Shown one piece after another: positions 1 through 8,237 of a stretch of 64,000 bases of DNA. The DNA is from Rubellimicrobium sp. CFH 75288 (GTDB lineage: Bacteria; Pseudomonadota; Alphaproteobacteria; Rhodobacterales; Rhodobacteraceae): assembly GCF_009904055.1 (NCBI RefSeq), contig NZ_WYDP01000001.1, positions 248,001 through 312,000 of the forward strand, given 5' to 3'. Position 1 is the first letter of the stretch. The number at the start of each line of letters is the position of its first letter. Both the position numbers and the translations under genes were made by a program. The notes under the pieces are model-generated. The model did no database searches. It saw only the letters and a program-made list of their open reading frames with translations, and was not told where the DNA came from.

Positions 1-706
1 GGCGCATGGGCGTGTTGTGGTCGATGCGGCGGTTGAAGGGGCTGTCCACCACGATCGCCCAGCCGTCCGGCCCCTCGGCCAGTTCCACGACGCTGACGCC
101 CTGCACCGCCTGCGCCTTGGCCACCTCCTCGGCCGAGGCAGGCAGGATGCGGTAGTCGAGCGCCGCCGCGCGCTCCTCCTCGGTGGTCGCGGCCGCGGCC
201 TTGGCCTCGGCCTCGGCGGCCAGACGGGCGGCCGTCTCGGGCAGCAGCGTGTCGAGGTTGGTGTATTCGTGGTTCACGCACAGGACCTGATGCTCGCCGA
301 TGGTGAACATCTCCATCCCGTCGGTGTTGTCGCCCACCGCGCGGCGCGTCGATTCGGCGGTGCCGCCGGTCGCGTGGTCGAAGGCCGGCGCGTCCGAGAA
401 CAGCGGATCGCCCCAGCGCAGCAGCACCTGATGCGTGTAGCCTTCGGGGACATGGACCTCGAAATCGGTTGCGATCGGAATGGGCGTGAAGCCGAAGCGC
501 GACACGGTCTGCGCCTGGGCCGAGGTCGTGCCGAGCAGACCCATCGCCGCCGCGCCGGACCCGAAGGCGATCACGCCCCCCAGGAACCCGCGGCGCGAGA
601 TGGCCTCCTCCACCACGCGGTCGAAATCCACCGTCTCGGGGGCGGGACGGATCTGCTCGTCGCGCGCATCCCAGTCGATCAGGAATCGGCTGCGGTCGTG
701 ATGCAT
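1..706 (-). CDS. PhoX-family (DUF839) alkaline phosphatase, C-terminus cut by window edge
   Basis: This is the N-terminal part of a PhoX-type phosphatase, a family of periplasmic Ca-dependent enzymes exported folded by the Tat system to release phosphate from organic esters. The translated start is MHHDRSRFLIDWDARDEQ, followed by a twin-arginine signal, SRRGFLGGVIAFGSGAAA, near residues 37-55, and a probable signal-peptidase site after SAQA. The mature part shows RWGDPLFSDAPAFD, typical of DUF839 proteins, and a later NHEYTN segment. The ATG at 706 is preceded by GAGGGGAG at good spacing. About 235 codons are present; full family members run to about 600 or more, so the metal-binding C-terminal part lies outside the window. 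The gene diverges from the BrkB gene at 867. Family assignment is by recognisable motifs; the substrate is inferred. Confidence 0.85.
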   Translation of the reverse strand, partial: MHHDRSRFLIDWDARDEQIRPAPETVDFDRVVEEAISRRGFLGGVIAFGSGAAAMGLLGTTSAQAQTVSRFGFTPIPIATDFEVHVPEGYTHQVLLRWGDPLFSDAPAFDHATGGTAESTRRAVGDNTDGMEMFTIGEHQVLCVNHEYTNLDTLLPETAARLAAEAEAKAAAATTEEERAAALDYRILPASAEEVAKAQAVQGVSVVELAEGPDGWAIVVDSPFNRRIDHNTPMR

Positions 707-866
707 GGCTGGCTCCCCTCGCAAAGCTCTGCGCGCCCGGCGCTACCCTCCTCGCGTGACAGTTGGGTGACAGGACGCGGATGCCCTCGCGTCCGCGTGA
801 CCGCTCGGGGAACGCCGACGGGAGATGCCGCGTTGGGGCGCCGCCAGCCTGAGCGAGGAACCGCCG

Positions 867-1802
867 ATGACCGACGCCTCCGAACCCCGCCCCCTGGGCC
901 AGCGCAAGCGTTCGGGCCGGGGATGGTGGAGCCTTGCGGTCAACGTCTACAAGGAGATGACGGAGGACCGCATCAGCCTGCTCGCGGCCGGCGTGGCCTT
1001 CTACGGGCTGGCGGCGATCTTTCCGACGGTGCTTCTGACCATGGCCATCGCGGGGCTGTTCGTGGACCCCGCCACGGTTCAGGCCCAGTTCCAGAACCTC
1101 GCCGAGGTCCTGCCGGACGAGGCGGCGGTCATCATCACCGACCAGGCGGTGGAGGTGGCCGGCGGAACCGAGACGGGGCTGGGTCTGGCCGCGATCCTCG
1201 GTCTGCTGATCGCCCTCTACTCGGCCTCGCGAGGGGTGGCCTCGCTGATGGAGGGGCTCAACGTGGCCTACGAGGTGCGCGAGACACGCGGCCTCGTGCG
1301 CTACTACGCGACCCTGTTCGCCCTGACGCTGGGCGTGATCCTGGGCTTCCTGCTCATCGTCGCGGTGCTGGCCGTGCTGCCGGTGGTCATCGCCGCCCTG
1401 CCGCTCGGCCCCTTCGGGGATGCCGCCCTGCGCTTCCTGCGCTGGCCGCTCGTGCTCGTGATCCTCGCGCTGGGCCTTGCGGTCCTCTACCGCTACGGGC
1501 CCGATCGCGGCGACGTGCCCTGGCACTGGATCAGCCCCGGCGCGGTCGTGGCCTGCATCCTGTGGCTGATCGGCACCTGGCTGTTCTCGCTCTATGTGGC
1601 GAACTTCACCGACTACAATGCCTCCTTCGGCGCGCTGGGCGGGGTCATCATCCTGCTCACCTGGCTGTGGCTGTCGGCCTACATCGTCCTCATGGGGGCC
1701 GAGCTCAACGACGAGATCGCCCGCCAGGACGTGGAGGAAAGCCCCCCCGATACTGCCCCCGTCGAGACCGCCAAGGCCGTCACGCCGGGCGCGCCCGAGT
1801 AA
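867..1802 (+). CDS. YihY/virulence factor BrkB family inner-membrane protein
   Basis: This is a polytopic membrane protein of the YihY/BrkB family, about 311 residues with roughly six hydrophobic segments. Family signatures visible are DRISLLAAGVAFYGLAAIFP near residues 37-56, the SLMEGLNVAYEVRETRG loop, and near the C-terminus YVANFTDYNASFGALGG followed by WLWLSAYIVLMGAELNDE. The biochemical role of the family is not settled; it was once called ribonuclease BN in error. I chose ATG 867 rather than the upstream in-frame ATG at 825 because GAGGAA sits just before it. The acidic, disordered C-terminal tail after residue 285 is usual for the family. The gene is monocistronic; the ilv promoter starts 50 bases downstream of its stop. 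Confidence 0.85.
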   Translation: MTDASEPRPLGQRKRSGRGWWSLAVNVYKEMTEDRISLLAAGVAFYGLAAIFPTVLLTMAIAGLFVDPATVQAQFQNLAEVLPDEAAVIITDQAVEVAGGTETGLGLAAILGLLIALYSASRGVASLMEGLNVAYEVRETRGLVRYYATLFALTLGVILGFLLIVAVLAVLPVVIAALPLGPFGDAALRFLRWPLVLVILALGLAVLYRYGPDRGDVPWHWISPGAVVACILWLIGTWLFSLYVANFTDYNASFGALGGVIILLTWLWLSAYIVLMGAELNDEIARQDVEESPPDTAPVETAKAVTPGAPE

Positions 1803-1852
1803 CGATCTTGCGCCGAACCCGGCCGGGGAGACATTTTTCTCCGCCATCCCTG

Positions 1853-1881
1853 TTGACCGTCCCGCCTCGGGCAGGCATAAC
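1853..1881 (+). promoter_or_regulatory. Sigma-70-type promoter of the ilvBN leader
   Basis: A TTGACC hexamer at 1853-1858 is separated by 17 bases from CATAAC at 1876-1881. The predicted start near 1888 is just upstream of the leader-peptide Shine-Dalgarno sequence (GGGAG, 1894-1898). The placement fits an attenuated ilvBN transcript. It is inferred from consensus and position only. Confidence 0.6.
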
Positions 1882-1906
1882 CCGCCCACCTGGCGGGAGC
1901 GGCGGC

Positions 1907-1954
1907 ATGACCCTCGGAGCAGCCATCGTAGCGGAGCGGCGCATGGGCCGGTGA
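1907..1954 (+). CDS. Putative ilvBN leader peptide (15 residues)
   Basis: A short reading frame encoding MTLGAAIVAERRMGR begins at ATG 1907 behind a GGGAG Shine-Dalgarno and ends at TGA 1952-1954. It contains Leu, Ile and Val codons at positions 3, 7 and 8, which is fewer than the run of Val/Leu codons in the E. coli ilvB leader. Its 3' half (1938-1947) forms one arm of the hairpin that competes with the terminator, so ribosome position could decide which structure forms. Attenuation of ilv operons through leader peptides is established in proteobacteria; that this peptide is the sensor is inferred. Confidence 0.5.
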   Translation: MTLGAAIVAERRMGR

Positions 1955-2011
1955 CGGCAGACCGGTTGCGGTCCCCATGCGCCCCCGAGGAGACGATCCC
2001 GGGGGCCTTTT
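1938..2011 (+). terminator. ilvBN attenuator: competing hairpin and U-run terminator
   Basis: Two alternative structures share bases. A 10-bp stem pairs 1938-1947 (GGCGCATGGG) with 1974-1983 (CCCATGCGCC), with a small CCGGT/ACCGG hairpin inside it. A terminator stem pairs GCCCCCG at 1981-1987 with CGGGGGC at 2000-2006, followed by CTTTT at 2007-2011. Because 1981-1983 belongs to both stems they cannot form fully at once. The arrangement lies between the leader peptide and the ilvB Shine-Dalgarno. It is read directly from the sequence; folding energies were not computed. Confidence 0.65.
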
Positions 2012-2037
2012 CGTGCCGGAGGCGGCGGAGGCGGAGA

Positions 2038-3810
2038 ATGGACGGAACAACCGAGACCCGGACGCGCGAGATGACCGGCGCACGCATGGTGGTGCAGGCG
2101 CTGCGCGACCAGGGCGTGGACACCGTGTTCGGCTATCCGGGCGGCGCCGTCCTGCCGATCTATGACGAGCTGTTCCAGCAGGCCGACATCCGCCACATCC
2201 TCGTGCGGCACGAACAGGGCGCCGTTCACGCGGCCGAGGGCTATGCCCGGTCCTCGGGCAAGGTCGGCGTGGCCCTCGTCACCTCGGGACCCGGCGCGAC
2301 CAATGCGGTCACCGGGCTGACCGACGCCCTGATGGATTCGATCCCGCTCGTCGTGCTGACGGGCCAGGTGCCGACCTTCATGATCGGCTCGGACGCCTTC
2401 CAGGAGGCCGACACGGTCGGCATCACCCGCCCCTGCACCAAGGCCAACTGGCTGGTCAAGGAGACCGACCGCCTCGCCCGGACGCTGCACGAGGCGTTCC
2501 ACGTCGCCCGGTCGGGCCGGCCCGGCCCCGTCCTCGTGGACATCCCCAAGGACGTGCAGTTCGCCACCGCCGCCTACGAGAGCCCCGAGGAGCACCGCCC
2601 CCGCTACAATCCCCGCCGCCATCCCGACCCTGCCGCCGTCGAGGCGCTGGTCGATCTGATGGAGCGCGCCGAGCGGCCCGTCCTCTATACCGGCGGCGGC
2701 GTCATCAATGCGGGCCCCGAGGCGTCGCGCCTGCTGCGCGAGCTGGCCGATGCGACCGGCTTTCCCGTCACCTCCACGCTCATGGGCCTCGGGGCCTATC
2801 CGGCTTCGGGGCCGAACTGGCTAGGGATGCTGGGGATGCACGGCCTCTACGAGGCCAACATGGCGATGCACGGCTGCGACCTGCTGATCGCCGTCGGCGC
2901 CCGCTTCGACGACCGCATCACGGGCCGCATCGACGCCTTCTCGCCCCGTTCGCGCAAGGCGCATATCGACATCGACCCGTCCTCCATCAACAAGGTCGTC
3001 CGGGTCGATGTCCCCATCGTCGCCGACTGCGCCGAGGCGCTGCGCGCGATCCTCGGGGCCTGGACCGCCCGCGGCCGGCGCACGAACCGCGAGGGGCTGG
3101 CCCGCTGGCAGGCGCAGATCGCCGAATGGCGCGCGGTGGACTGCCTGCGCTACCGCCCTTCGGCCACCACGATCAAGCCGCAATACGCCCTCCAGCGGCT
3201 CGAGGCGCTGACCAAGGACCACGACCGCTACATCTGCACCGAGGTGGGCCAGCACCAGATGTGGGCCGCCCAGTTCATGGGCTTCGAGGCGCCGAACCGC
3301 TGGATGACCTCCGGCGGCCTCGGCACGATGGGCTACGGCTTTCCCGCCTCCATCGGCGTCCAGCTCGCCCATCCCGACGCGCTCGTCATCAACGTCGCGG
3401 GCGAGGCGTCCTGGCTCATGAACATGCAGGAGATGGGCACCGCCGTGCAGTACCGCCTGCCGGTCAAGCAGTTCATCCTCAACAACGAACGCCTTGGCAT
3501 GGTCCGCCAGTGGCAGCAGCTTCTTCACGGCGAGCGCTATTCCCAGTCCTGGTCCGAGGCGCTGCCCGACTTCGTCAAGCTGGCCGAGGCCTTCGGCGCC
3601 AAGGGCATCCGCTGCGAGGACCCGGCCGACCTCGACGACGCCATCCGCGAGATGATCGCCCATCCCGGCCCCGTCATCTTCGACTGCCTCGTGGAGAAGC
3701 ACGAGAACTGCTTCCCCATGATCCCCTCGGGCAAGCCCCACAACGAGATGCTGCTGGGCGAGGCGAGCACGGAGGGCGCGATCCAGGCCGGCGGCGCGGT
3801 GCTGGTCTGA
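2038..3810 (+). CDS. ilvB: Acetolactate synthase (AHAS), large catalytic subunit
   Basis: This ThDP- and FAD-dependent enzyme condenses two pyruvates to acetolactate, or pyruvate with 2-oxobutyrate to acetohydroxybutyrate, the first common step of Val/Leu/Ile synthesis. At 590 residues it has full family length, with the N-terminal ThDP domain including the catalytic-type Glu in HEQGAVHAAEGYA (about residue 59), the central FAD-binding domain, and the C-terminal ThDP domain. The ThDP/Mg motif reads GEAS (about 455-458) followed by LNNERLG, rather than the textbook GDG...NN; I believe this is usual in this clade. ATG 2038 is supported by GGAGGCGGA upstream. The stop overlaps the ilvN start as ATGA, so the two subunits are translationally coupled. 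Regulation is probably by the upstream attenuator. Confidence 0.96.
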   Translation: MDGTTETRTREMTGARMVVQALRDQGVDTVFGYPGGAVLPIYDELFQQADIRHILVRHEQGAVHAAEGYARSSGKVGVALVTSGPGATNAVTGLTDALMDSIPLVVLTGQVPTFMIGSDAFQEADTVGITRPCTKANWLVKETDRLARTLHEAFHVARSGRPGPVLVDIPKDVQFATAAYESPEEHRPRYNPRRHPDPAAVEALVDLMERAERPVLYTGGGVINAGPEASRLLRELADATGFPVTSTLMGLGAYPASGPNWLGMLGMHGLYEANMAMHGCDLLIAVGARFDDRITGRIDAFSPRSRKAHIDIDPSSINKVVRVDVPIVADCAEALRAILGAWTARGRRTNREGLARWQAQIAEWRAVDCLRYRPSATTIKPQYALQRLEALTKDHDRYICTEVGQHQMWAAQFMGFEAPNRWMTSGGLGTMGYGFPASIGVQLAHPDALVINVAGEASWLMNMQEMGTAVQYRLPVKQFILNNERLGMVRQWQQLLHGERYSQSWSEALPDFVKLAEAFGAKGIRCEDPADLDDAIREMIAHPGPVIFDCLVEKHENCFPMIPSGKPHNEMLLGEASTEGAIQAGGAVLV

Positions 3811-4373
3811 TGACGCTCAACATCGCCAAGGGCTCGAGCAGCCATTCCGCCTACAACCTCCGCTCGGGCTATGCCGAGACGGTGGAGCGCCACGTCCTCG
3901 CCGTGCTCGTGGACAACGAGCCCGGCGTGCTCGCCCGCGTCATCGGCCTGTTCTCGGGGCGCGGCTACAACATCGAATCGCTAACCGTGGCCGAGACCGA
4001 CCATCAGGGCCATGTGAGCCGGATCACCCTCGTCACCTCCGGCACGCCCCAGATCATCGACCAGATCGAGGCGCAGCTCGGCCGGATCGTCCAGGTGCGC
4101 GAGGTGCACGACCTGACGATGGAGGGGCCGGCGGTCGAACGCGAACTCGCGCTGCTCAAGGTCGCGGGAACGGGCGAACACCGGGTGGAGGCGTTGCGGC
4201 TGGCCGACATCTTCCGCGCCAAGGTGGTGGATTCCACGCTCCAGAGCTTCGTGTTCGAGATCACCGGCACGCCCGAGAAGGTGGACGCCTTCGCCGACCT
4301 CATGCGGCCGCTCGGCCTGCAGGAACTTGCGCGCACCGGCGTGGCCGCCCTGTCCCGCGGCGCCGCCCGCTGA
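3810..4373 (+). CDS. ilvN: Acetolactate synthase small (regulatory) subunit
   Basis: This is the regulatory subunit that activates IlvB and gives feedback inhibition by valine. The 187-residue protein has an N-terminal ACT domain (about residues 28-100, with VLVDNEPGVLARVIGLFSGR and YNIESLTVAETD) and the C-terminal ACT-like domain (about 105-180) normal for IlvH/IlvN proteins. A 27-residue extension precedes the first ACT domain, a length common in this family. The start ATG shares its A with the ilvB stop. Four bases after the stop a copy of the 291-bp repeated element begins. Confidence 0.95.
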   Translation: MTLNIAKGSSSHSAYNLRSGYAETVERHVLAVLVDNEPGVLARVIGLFSGRGYNIESLTVAETDHQGHVSRITLVTSGTPQIIDQIEAQLGRIVQVREVHDLTMEGPAVERELALLKVAGTGEHRVEALRLADIFRAKVVDSTLQSFVFEITGTPEKVDAFADLMRPLGLQELARTGVAALSRGAAR

Positions 4374-4377
4374 CGCC

Positions 4378-4668
4378 GCAGCGCGGCGCAACACCACCGC
4401 GCGGTGGTGTAACGCTTCGTTAACCTCTCCGTGCCAAGGTGCCCCCACGCGCCCGATCCTTCCGTCCCGGCGGACCGGAGGGGCGGCGCGGACGACCGGG
4501 GCGGGACCTGCAACGATCAGGCGGCCGCCCGTGCTCTTTGCAGGGGTGGGGCGCCACGGACGCGCCCGAGGTTCCGCCGCATCCCACCGGGCCGCTTGGC
4601 TGCGCAGGTGCTCGTTCACGGCGCGGAGGCGGACATCCCCGGCCGCCGCGCGTCGCAACGCGCCCGCC
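4378..4668 (+). repeat. 291-bp dispersed structured element, copy 1
   Basis: This fills most of the gap between ilvN and hss, which carries no credible gene. It matches 28310-28600 (opposite strand) with only six substitutions, about 98% identity. It opens with GCAGCGCGGCGCA and a perfect 20-bp palindrome ACACCACCGCGCGGTGGTGT at 4391-4410, followed by GTAA-N7-TTAACC at 4409-4425. Further in, CCTGCAA pairs with TTGCAGG around a GGCGGCCGCC palindrome, and GGTGGG pairs with CCCACC. No frame gives a recognisable protein and I find no target-site duplication. It may be a non-autonomous mobile element, a noncoding RNA or a regulatory repeat. In both places its orientation follows the upstream gene (ilvN here). 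Confidence 0.85.
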
Positions 4669-4715
4669 CCCCGCACGCCGGGGGTGGCTCTCCCGGACCC
4701 GCCCCCGCGCGCCCC

Positions 4716-6164
4716 TCAGGTGGCCAGAACGTTGCGGAACGCCCAGGGCACCGATTCGTCGATGTCCTCGGGAAAATGCTCCCAGCGGTCCCTCAGCGGG
4801 GTCCAGTCCGTGTAATGCGCCTCCACCGGGCCCAGATAGGGCCTCTGGATCTCCAGGCAGCGGGCATGGTCCATCTCGTCGGTCTCGACGATCCCGGCCT
4901 CCGGGTTCTCGAGCGCCCAGACCATCCCCGCGATCACCGCCGAGGAGACCTGCAACCCGGTCGCGTTCTGCCAGGGCGCGAGCTGCCTTGCCTCCTCGTT
5001 GGACAGGCGCGATCCGTACCACAGCGCGTTGCGCTCGTGCCCGTAGAGCAGCACGCCCAGCTCGTCGATGCCTTCGGTGATGTCGTCCGGGCCCAGGATC
5101 TCGTGGCGGGTCTGCTGGCGGCCCGATCCGAACATCTCGTGCAGCGACAGCACCGCCTCGTCGCAGGGGTGATAGGCGTAATGGCAGGTGGGGCGGTATT
5201 CGGGCGAGTCCCCCTCCCCGATCGTATAATAGTCGCTGATCGAGATGGCCTCGTTATGGGTGACCAGGAACCCGAATTGCGGCCCCGGCGTCGGGCACCA
5301 GGAATGGACGCGCGTGATCGCGCCCGGCCGCTCCAGCCAGATCGCCGCCTTGCAGCCGTGCCCGTGCCTGTGGCCGTTCTCGGGGAACCACGGCTCGAAC
5401 GTGCCCCAACCCAGCTCGGCCGGCTGGAAGCCCTCGGCGATGAAGCCCTCCACCGACCAGGTGTTGACGAAGGTGCCTCGCGGCCGGGGCCGCGGCCGGG
5501 CCTGCGTGTCGCGCTCGGCGATGTGCAGCCCCTGCACGCCCAGGTCCCGCATCAGCCGCGCCCAGCCCTCGCGCGTGGCAGGCGCCTCGACCTCGCGCCC
5601 CGTGTCGCGCGCCAGTGTCAGCAGCGCCTCCTTGACGAACCACGACACCATGCCGGGATTGGCGCCGCAGCAGGACACGGCCGTGGGCCCGCCGGGGTTG
5701 CGCCGCTTCTCCTCGCGCACCGCCTCGCGCAGGGCATAGTTGGTCCGGGCCGCATTGTCCTGCGTCTCGAAGTAGAAGCCCGCCCAGGGCTCCACCACCG
5801 TGTCGATGTAGAGAACCCCGATCTCGCGGCAGAACCGCATCAGGTCGAGCGAGGAGGTGTCCACCGACAGGTTCACGCAGAACCCGCCCCCGTCTCCGAA
5901 CAGCTCGCCCAGCACCTCGCGGTAATTGTCGCGCGTGATGGCCAGGTGGCGATGGTTGATCCGGTGCTGACGCAGGAAGTTCACGATGTCCGGGTCCGGG
6001 TCGATCACCGTCAGCCGCGACGCGTCGTACTCGAAATGCCGCTCGATCAGGGGATAGGTTCCCATCCCGATCGAGCCGAAGCCGATCAGCACAATCGAGC
6101 CGTCGATGCGGGCATGCACGGGGTGGCTGGGCGCGGAGCGGCCGCGCGGGGCGGTCTGGACCAT
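4716..6164 (-). CDS. hss: Homospermidine synthase
   Basis: This NAD-dependent cytosolic enzyme makes sym-homospermidine from putrescine (two putrescines, or spermidine plus putrescine). Homospermidine is a major polyamine in many alphaproteobacteria. The 482-residue protein has an N-terminal Rossmann fold (VLIGFGSIGMGTYPL, about residues 25-39) and family segments such as NLSVDTSSLDLMRFC, CCGANPGMVSWFVKEAL, NTWSVEGF and TCHYAYHPCDEAVLSL. The ATG at 6164 has AGGAAGGAA upstream. The gene stands alone between rpsD and the repeat element and converges with ilvN. Length and sequence along the whole protein fit the bacterial family closely. Confidence 0.93.
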   Translation of the reverse strand: MVQTAPRGRSAPSHPVHARIDGSIVLIGFGSIGMGTYPLIERHFEYDASRLTVIDPDPDIVNFLRQHRINHRHLAITRDNYREVLGELFGDGGGFCVNLSVDTSSLDLMRFCREIGVLYIDTVVEPWAGFYFETQDNAARTNYALREAVREEKRRNPGGPTAVSCCGANPGMVSWFVKEALLTLARDTGREVEAPATREGWARLMRDLGVQGLHIAERDTQARPRPRPRGTFVNTWSVEGFIAEGFQPAELGWGTFEPWFPENGHRHGHGCKAAIWLERPGAITRVHSWCPTPGPQFGFLVTHNEAISISDYYTIGEGDSPEYRPTCHYAYHPCDEAVLSLHEMFGSGRQQTRHEILGPDDITEGIDELGVLLYGHERNALWYGSRLSNEEARQLAPWQNATGLQVSSAVIAGMVWALENPEAGIVETDEMDHARCLEIQRPYLGPVEAHYTDWTPLRDRWEHFPEDIDESVPWAFRNVLAT

Positions 6165-6259
6165 GCTGTTCCTTCCTGTGGCCTGAGGCGGCAGAGACGG
6201 CCTCCGCCGCAGAGTCTGGCGGGGCGGGGCGGATCTTCAAGCCGCCCCCCGAAACGACA

Positions 6260-6293
6260 GGGGGGCCGCACGGCCGGCGCCGCGCGACCCCCC
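6260..6293 (-). terminator. Hairpin downstream of rpsD
   Basis: On the minus strand, 20 bases past the rpsD stop, GGGGGGTCGC (6293-6284) can pair with GCGGCCCCCC (6269-6260), ten pairs including one G-U. The loop is GC-rich and no clear U-run follows, so it would be a weak intrinsic terminator or an RNA 3'-end stabiliser. Confidence 0.4.
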
Positions 6294-6312
6294 GGCATCG
6301 GATGGTGTGGCG

Positions 6313-6936
6313 TCAGCCGTTCTTGGCGTAGAACTCGACGACCAGGTTCGGCTCCATGATGACCGGATAGGGCACATCGCCGAGCTTGGGCGTGCGCACG
6401 AAGGTTGCGGTCATCTTCTGGTGATCGACCTCGAGGTAGTCGGGCACGTCCCGCTCGGCGAGGCTGACGGCCTCGAGCACCATGCCCAGCTGCTTGGACT
6501 TGGGCCGCACCTCGATCACGTCGCCTTCCTTGACGCGGTAGGAGGGGATGTTGACCGACTTGCCGTTGACCAGGACATGGGCGTGGTTGACGAACTGCCG
6601 GGCGGCCCAGATGGTGGGGACGAACTTGGCGCGGAACACCACCGCGTCCAGCCGCCGCTCCAGCAGGCCGATCAGGTTCTCGCCCGTGTCGCCCTTGACC
6701 CGCGCGGCCTCGGCGTAGATGCGCTTGAACTGCTTCTCGGTCAGGTCGCCGTAATAGCCCTTGAGCTTCTGCTTGGCGCGCAGCTGGGTGCCGAAGTCCG
6801 ACAGCTTGTTCTTGCGGCGCTGGCCGTGCTGGCCGGGGCCGTATTCGCGGCGGTTGACGGGGGACTTGGGACGCCCGAAGACGTTCTCGCCCATCCGGCG
6901 GTCGAGCTTGTACTTGGCAGCCGTGCGTTTGGTCAC
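6313..6936 (-). CDS. rpsD: 30S ribosomal protein S4
   Basis: This primary 16S rRNA-binding protein nucleates the 5' domain of the small subunit. It has 207 residues and starts [20 protein letters not shown]. The C-terminal S4 RNA-binding domain is clear (about residues 95-160, with [20 protein letters not shown] and [17 protein letters not shown]). The start codon is GTG at 6936, preceded by a strong AAGGAG, which decides the start. The position outside the alpha-operon (no rpoA, rpsM or rpsK neighbours) is usual in this order. Confidence 0.97.
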   Translation of the reverse strand: MTKRTAAKYKLDRRMGENVFGRPKSPVNRREYGPGQHGQRRKNKLSDFGTQLRAKQKLKGYYGDLTEKQFKRIYAEAARVKGDTGENLIGLLERRLDAVVFRAKFVPTIWAARQFVNHAHVLVNGKSVNIPSYRVKEGDVIEVRPKSKQLGMVLEAVSLAERDVPDYLEVDHQKMTATFVRTPKLGDVPYPVIMEPNLVVEFYAKNG

Positions 6937-7091
6937 GCGCTGATCTCCTTCGCTGGGGGCCGCGGGGCGCGCGGCCGGGTGGAAGGGCGTTGTCCTCTCC
7001 CCCTGTCCGGGGGCGACAGGGATCCCCTCGCGGGGCCCGCCAACACCAGGGTCGCGCTCCTATCCCCGGGGCGGGCCGAGGTCAACCCCGC

Positions 7092-8114
7092 TCAGGCAGC
7101 GCGCAGGATCGCCGCCTCGCGTGGATCGAGAAGACGCCGGGCGAAGGGTCCGTAGGCGCGCGGGTCCGATCCTGTCGGCAGCCGGCGCAGGAGGCGCTCG
7201 CGGTCCTCGGGCCCGAGCGAAGCCAGAGCCGCCGAGGCGGGATGGAAGCTCTCCGTTTCCACGCCGTTGGCCAGCACGATCCCGTGCTGCGGCAGGAGAA
7301 GGTGGATATAGGTGACGTCCCGCACCTGCTCCGTGCGGACCTGCCGGCCGTCGAGCAGATCGCACGCCCGGACCAGGATCTCCTCCGCGCCGAACAGGTC
7401 GCGCGCGCGCGGTCCCCTCAGGACCAGCCGGTGGTCCGGCGAGACGAGAAGCCCCGCATCCGGCACGCCGCGGTCGAGCGCTCCCTCCCGCAGACGGATC
7501 GGCGCGAGACGAGGCATCACCTGCATCCGCGCGCCCGTCACGCGGCGCCGCCCGATCCACAGGATCTCGGCCGGGCCGTCGTCCACCGTCTGCACCCGGT
7601 CCCCCTCGCGCAGCGATTCGACCGGCCGCGGACCGTCGGGCGTCAGAAGGCAGGTGCCGGGAGTGAAGCAGATCACGCCGCCCTCCGGGTCCTCGCGGCC
7701 GACCGGCAGGGGTCCGTGCGAGACGATCCAGCACTCGGTGTCGCGCGGAGGCAGGCTCCCCTGCACCACGACAAGGGGCTGCCGCCGCCCGCCGAGGGGC
7801 AGGACGGCGAGGGTCCAGCACCGGTGCCCGTCCGTCAGCCGGATCTCCCCCGGCCGGTCGGGCTCGCCCGCTTCGCCCGCGGCCGGTGCGACACCGGTCG
7901 CGGCCGGAAGCCGCCGCGCCAGGGGCACCGCATGCCCGCGCAGATCCTCCGTCCCGCCCAGATCGAGGGCGCCCCGCGACCCAGCCAGCCGCACCGCCTC
8001 GCCTGTCCATGTCCAGGTTGCGCCGCGCCGGATCGCGGACAGGGCAGCGCCCCGTTCCCCGTCCAGCTCGACCTGCGACCAGGAGAGGACAAACGTGCCA
8101 AAGCCCGTGTCCAT
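7092..8114 (-). CDS. Hint-domain (Hedgehog/intein type, Hint_2) protein
   Basis: This 340-residue protein has a Hint autoprocessing fold in its second half. About residues 148-290 show CFTPGTCLLTPDGPRPVESL, with the conserved Cys-Phe-Thr-Pro-Gly that provides the nucleophile in Hint domains, then GDRVQTVDDG, a DHRLVLRG block and VTYIHLLLPQHGIVLANGV. The first 140 residues resemble no domain I know and there is no secretion signal. Proteins of this family are widespread in Rhodobacterales and often annotated only as Hint-domain proteins; their processing targets are mostly unknown. The RTX protein at 9286-11727 carries a related Hint domain with a similar C-terminal tail, so the two may share a function or ancestry. 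Confidence 0.8.
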   Translation of the reverse strand: MDTGFGTFVLSWSQVELDGERGAALSAIRRGATWTWTGEAVRLAGSRGALDLGGTEDLRGHAVPLARRLPAATGVAPAAGEAGEPDRPGEIRLTDGHRCWTLAVLPLGGRRQPLVVVQGSLPPRDTECWIVSHGPLPVGREDPEGGVICFTPGTCLLTPDGPRPVESLREGDRVQTVDDGPAEILWIGRRRVTGARMQVMPRLAPIRLREGALDRGVPDAGLLVSPDHRLVLRGPRARDLFGAEEILVRACDLLDGRQVRTEQVRDVTYIHLLLPQHGIVLANGVETESFHPASAALASLGPEDRERLLRRLPTGSDPRAYGPFARRLLDPREAAILRAA

Positions 8115-8237
8115 GCCCGTCCTGCCGTGTTCCGTCCTGCCTGCTTCCCGCGTCTGCCGCGCAGGATTTGCAGCCGTGTTGTGGACTTGGGCGGCGAATC
8201 GCTCAAGCGCGATCAGCTTCGGACGACAAGATTCCGG

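Noticed and set aside
1834-1851. Terminator-like GGAGA/TCTCC stem after the BrkB gene
   Set aside because: Only five base pairs with the T-run inside the loop; too weak to call.
17-1954. A 645-codon open frame on the plus strand across the PhoX and BrkB genes
   Set aside because: Its product is low-complexity Arg/Gly/Ala without domains, and it overlies the clear PhoX gene on the other strand and BrkB in another frame. It is an artefact of high GC; only its last 15 codons (the leader peptide) are meaningful.
4431-6359. A 642-codon plus-strand frame over hss and the repeat element
   Set aside because: No recognisable domain, and it overlies the well-supported homospermidine synthase gene; its first part is the repeat element itself.
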